DNA of 21,858 bases from a virus, in the IMG/VR virus record IMGVR_UViG_3300007734_000469, positions 1 to 21,858 of that record; one strand, written 5' to 3'. The notes below the pieces were generated by a model, which saw nothing but the letters and a program-made list of their open reading frames with translations, did not search any database and was not told where the DNA came from. The position numbers and the translations under genes were made by a program. Shown piece by piece: positions 21,517-21,858 of the stretch (the stretch's first letter is position 1; each line of letters begins with the position of its first letter).

Positions 21517-21858
21517 TACAAGTTTAGATAAAACTTAATCTGCTTCAGTCTATCTTCATTGGAACCAGATATAATTCCAAAGTTAGTAATTTTGTTTAAA
21601 TTAGATGAACATAAATGTTTGATTGTTTGGTCAATTTGATTTCGATAGTCAACATCTATTGTGCGCACACCATTGTCTTCAATGTTTATTCCAGCAGGAC
21701 TGACATAAAATATCCAATCATACTCCTCAACAAAGCGTAAAGTATAATATTCAAATGCTAATTTATCCGTTTTATCAATGGAATTAGCGTTAAGCGTAAA
21801 AGCTATTACATCTATGATAGTACGGTCAGTTATAACGTTTTTTGCAATTAATTCGCTG
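21516..21858 (-). CDS. P-loop kinase-like protein (NadR/AAA_28 type), C-terminal part
   Basis: Only the last 113 residues and the stop codon are in the window; the 5' part with the Walker A lies beyond 21858. The segment VITDRTIIDVIAFTLNA resembles the DR---D--A motif of NadR-type nicotinamide riboside kinases and related phage ATPases. It is followed by YDWIFYVSPAGINIEDNGVR and DVDYRNQIDQTI, which match the lid region, and by FGIISGSNEDRLKQIKFYL. Phages use such proteins in nucleotide or NAD metabolism. The substrate cannot be set without the N-terminus. It is followed by the 64-residue gene after 21 bases. Confidence 0.65.
   Translation of the reverse strand, partial: SELIAKNVITDRTIIDVIAFTLNANSIDKTDKLAFEYYTLRFVEEYDWIFYVSPAGINIEDNGVRTIDVDYRNQIDQTIKHLCSSNLNKITNFGIISGSNEDRLKQIKFYLNL

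Noticed and set aside
1-21858. tRNA genes
   Set aside because: I saw no cloverleaf with a TTC-A-CC type arm and an acceptor stem on either strand; gaps are short and extremely AT-rich.

Overview
This window is a piece of a large, AT-rich tailed-phage genome, a distant relative of T4 (myovirus type). All credible genes lie on the minus strand, so transcription runs from high to low coordinates. The morphogenesis core has the T4 order: large terminase, portal, three conserved but unnamed head or neck genes, a gp21-type prohead protease, an acidic scaffold-like protein and a gp23-type major capsid protein. Protein divergence from T4 is large, as in the 'far-T4' phages known mostly from aquatic metagenomes. 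Starts lack Shine-Dalgarno sequences and instead have A-rich leaders, which is typical of Bacteroidota. I therefore infer a Bacteroidota host, with moderate confidence. No tRNA, integrase or CRISPR array was seen.

Layout in transcription order. (1) 21858-20210: the end of a P-loop kinase-like protein, a 64-residue protein, and a protein with a coiled coil, winged helix and acidic region; the last two share a duplicated 'MKRK-LY-YIREEI' leader. (2) 20197-16151: a membrane-anchored protein, the large terminase and the portal. (3) 16126-15503: a free-standing GIY-YIG homing endonuclease. (4) 15499-11969: head-assembly genes ending in the protease. (5) 11918-10854: an HNH endonuclease and two small genes, closed by a terminator. 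(6) 10638-7943: scaffold and major capsid protein, with a terminator on each side. (7) 7849-6494: a large zinc-finger/Vsr-like homing endonuclease, then a 275-base AT-rich gap. (8) 6218-5538: a PhoH-type ATPase. (9) 5499-1: a tail-fibre, decoration and adhesin cassette. It includes a collagen-like protein, two fibre proteins sharing an 'NWKK' N-terminus, a C1q/TNF-like jelly-roll flanked by TASYA repeats, two small paralogs, a possible G8-like beta-repeat protein and the start of another structural gene.

The main points of interest are as follows. A 14-base motif (ATATTTATAAYAAA, coding-strand sense) recurs just upstream of several genes, and its core lies in front of all three homing endonucleases. 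Three unrelated endonuclease families have invaded one head-gene cluster. A 47-bp exact repeat flanks the jelly-roll domain of a fibre gene, 918 bp apart and in frame. The scaffold-capsid pair appears to be a separately terminated transcription unit. Everything rests on reading the sequence; no database search was run.
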